Shown: piece after piece, positions 6,614 to 6,691 of the stretch
Layout of the letters: each line of letters starts with the position of its first letter
Numbering within the stretch: the first letter of the stretch is position 1
Source of the DNA: Actinomycetota bacterium
Lineage (GTDB): Bacteria > Actinomycetota > Actinomycetes > Nanopelagicales > Nanopelagicaceae
Length of the DNA: 6,691 bases
Assembly (NCBI GenBank): GCA_009701945.1
Contig: WLJF01000041.1
Span: forward strand, 1 to 6,691
Direction: 5' to 3'
Notes under the pieces: generated by a model
Told to the model about the DNA's origin: nothing
The model's input: the letters and a program-made list of their open reading frames with translations, nothing else
Databases searched by the model: none
Translations under genes and position numbers: made by a program

Positions 6614-6691
6614 GAGCTGAATAGATTCTAGGCACACGTGGACCAATTCGTGTCACTATCTCGTAATTAATTGAGCCAGATGCAGCACCCC
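6603..6691 (-). CDS. alr: Alanine racemase, C-terminal end (cut by window edge)
   Basis: Alanine racemase is the PLP enzyme that makes D-alanine for peptidoglycan. Only the last 29 codons are in the window (first complete codon at 6689-6687). They read GAASGSINYEIVTRIG and then PRVPRIYSAHVY before the TAA at 6605-6603. The run NYEIVTRIGPRVPRIY is the very characteristic end of actinobacterial and other bacterial alanine racemases. The other two frames of this stretch close quickly. The gene overlaps the livG start by 11 bases, and no terminator follows it, so the transporter genes probably share its transcript. The call rests on a short but distinctive motif. Confidence 0.84.
   Translation of the reverse strand, partial: GAASGSINYEIVTRIGPRVPRIYSAHVY

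Noticed and set aside
6614..6646. Extended LivG start at TTG 6646
   Set aside because: The added residues are alr codons read in another frame, and the ATG at 6613 gives the standard LivG N-terminus.
6625..6656. Promoter before livG: TAGAAT (6630-6625) with GTGACA (6656-6651)
   Set aside because: The spacing is 20 bases, the -35 box is weak, and the bases encode the conserved PRVPRIY end of alanine racemase, so the match may be chance.
1..6691. CRISPR array, tRNA/rRNA genes, transposase, attachment sites or origin
   Set aside because: No spaced repeats, tRNA-like folds, transposase motifs or terminal inverted repeats were seen; nearly all bases are coding.

Overview
The window looks like a gene-dense piece of a moderate-GC actinobacterial chromosome. 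A freshwater, streamlined lineage of the Planktophila/Nanopelagicus (acI) kind is my best guess, but that is inference. The grounds are an alanine racemase tail and a TsaE head of actinobacterial style on the same strand, almost no intergenic DNA, stop/start overlaps, several GTG/TTG starts, and Ala-rich exported proteins. All supported genes are on the minus strand, so the transcript reads from high to low coordinates.

In transcript order: the last codons of alanine racemase (alr, 6691-6603, cut by the window edge); a complete branched-chain-amino-acid-type (HAAT/Liv) ABC importer in the order ATPase LivG (6613-5849), ATPase LivF (about 5847-5137), permease LivH (5137-4229), permease LivM (4236-3259) and exported binding protein LivK (3210-1912); then a secreted alpha/beta-hydrolase (1912-275) joined to livK by a TAATG overlap; then a strong intrinsic terminator (258-221); then the N-terminal part of tsaE (about 202-1), a t6A tRNA-modification ATPase, cut by the left edge. 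The alr tail and the tsaE head are easy to miss because they are partial; both are recognised here from their translated motifs.

The five transporter genes form one uptake machine: LivK captures a ligand outside the membrane, LivH/LivM form the channel, and LivG/LivF power it. The hydrolase has an export signal and a recognisable Ser-Asp-His set. Its coupling to livK suggests that it releases the ligand from an ester, amide or peptide outside the cell, or acts on the same compound. The true substrate cannot be read from the sequence.

The points most worth a second look are: the transporter-hydrolase cassette lying between alr and tsaE, which are close neighbours in many actinobacteria; a degenerate ABC signature in LivG that falls in the same composite ATP site as LivF's Gln in place of the H-loop His; a binding protein with no lipobox cysteine; and a terminator that ends next to the tsaE start, implying that tsaE has its own, possibly leaderless, promoter. 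There is no gene-free stretch above 300 bases, and I see no tRNA, rRNA, CRISPR array, insertion sequence or long repeat.
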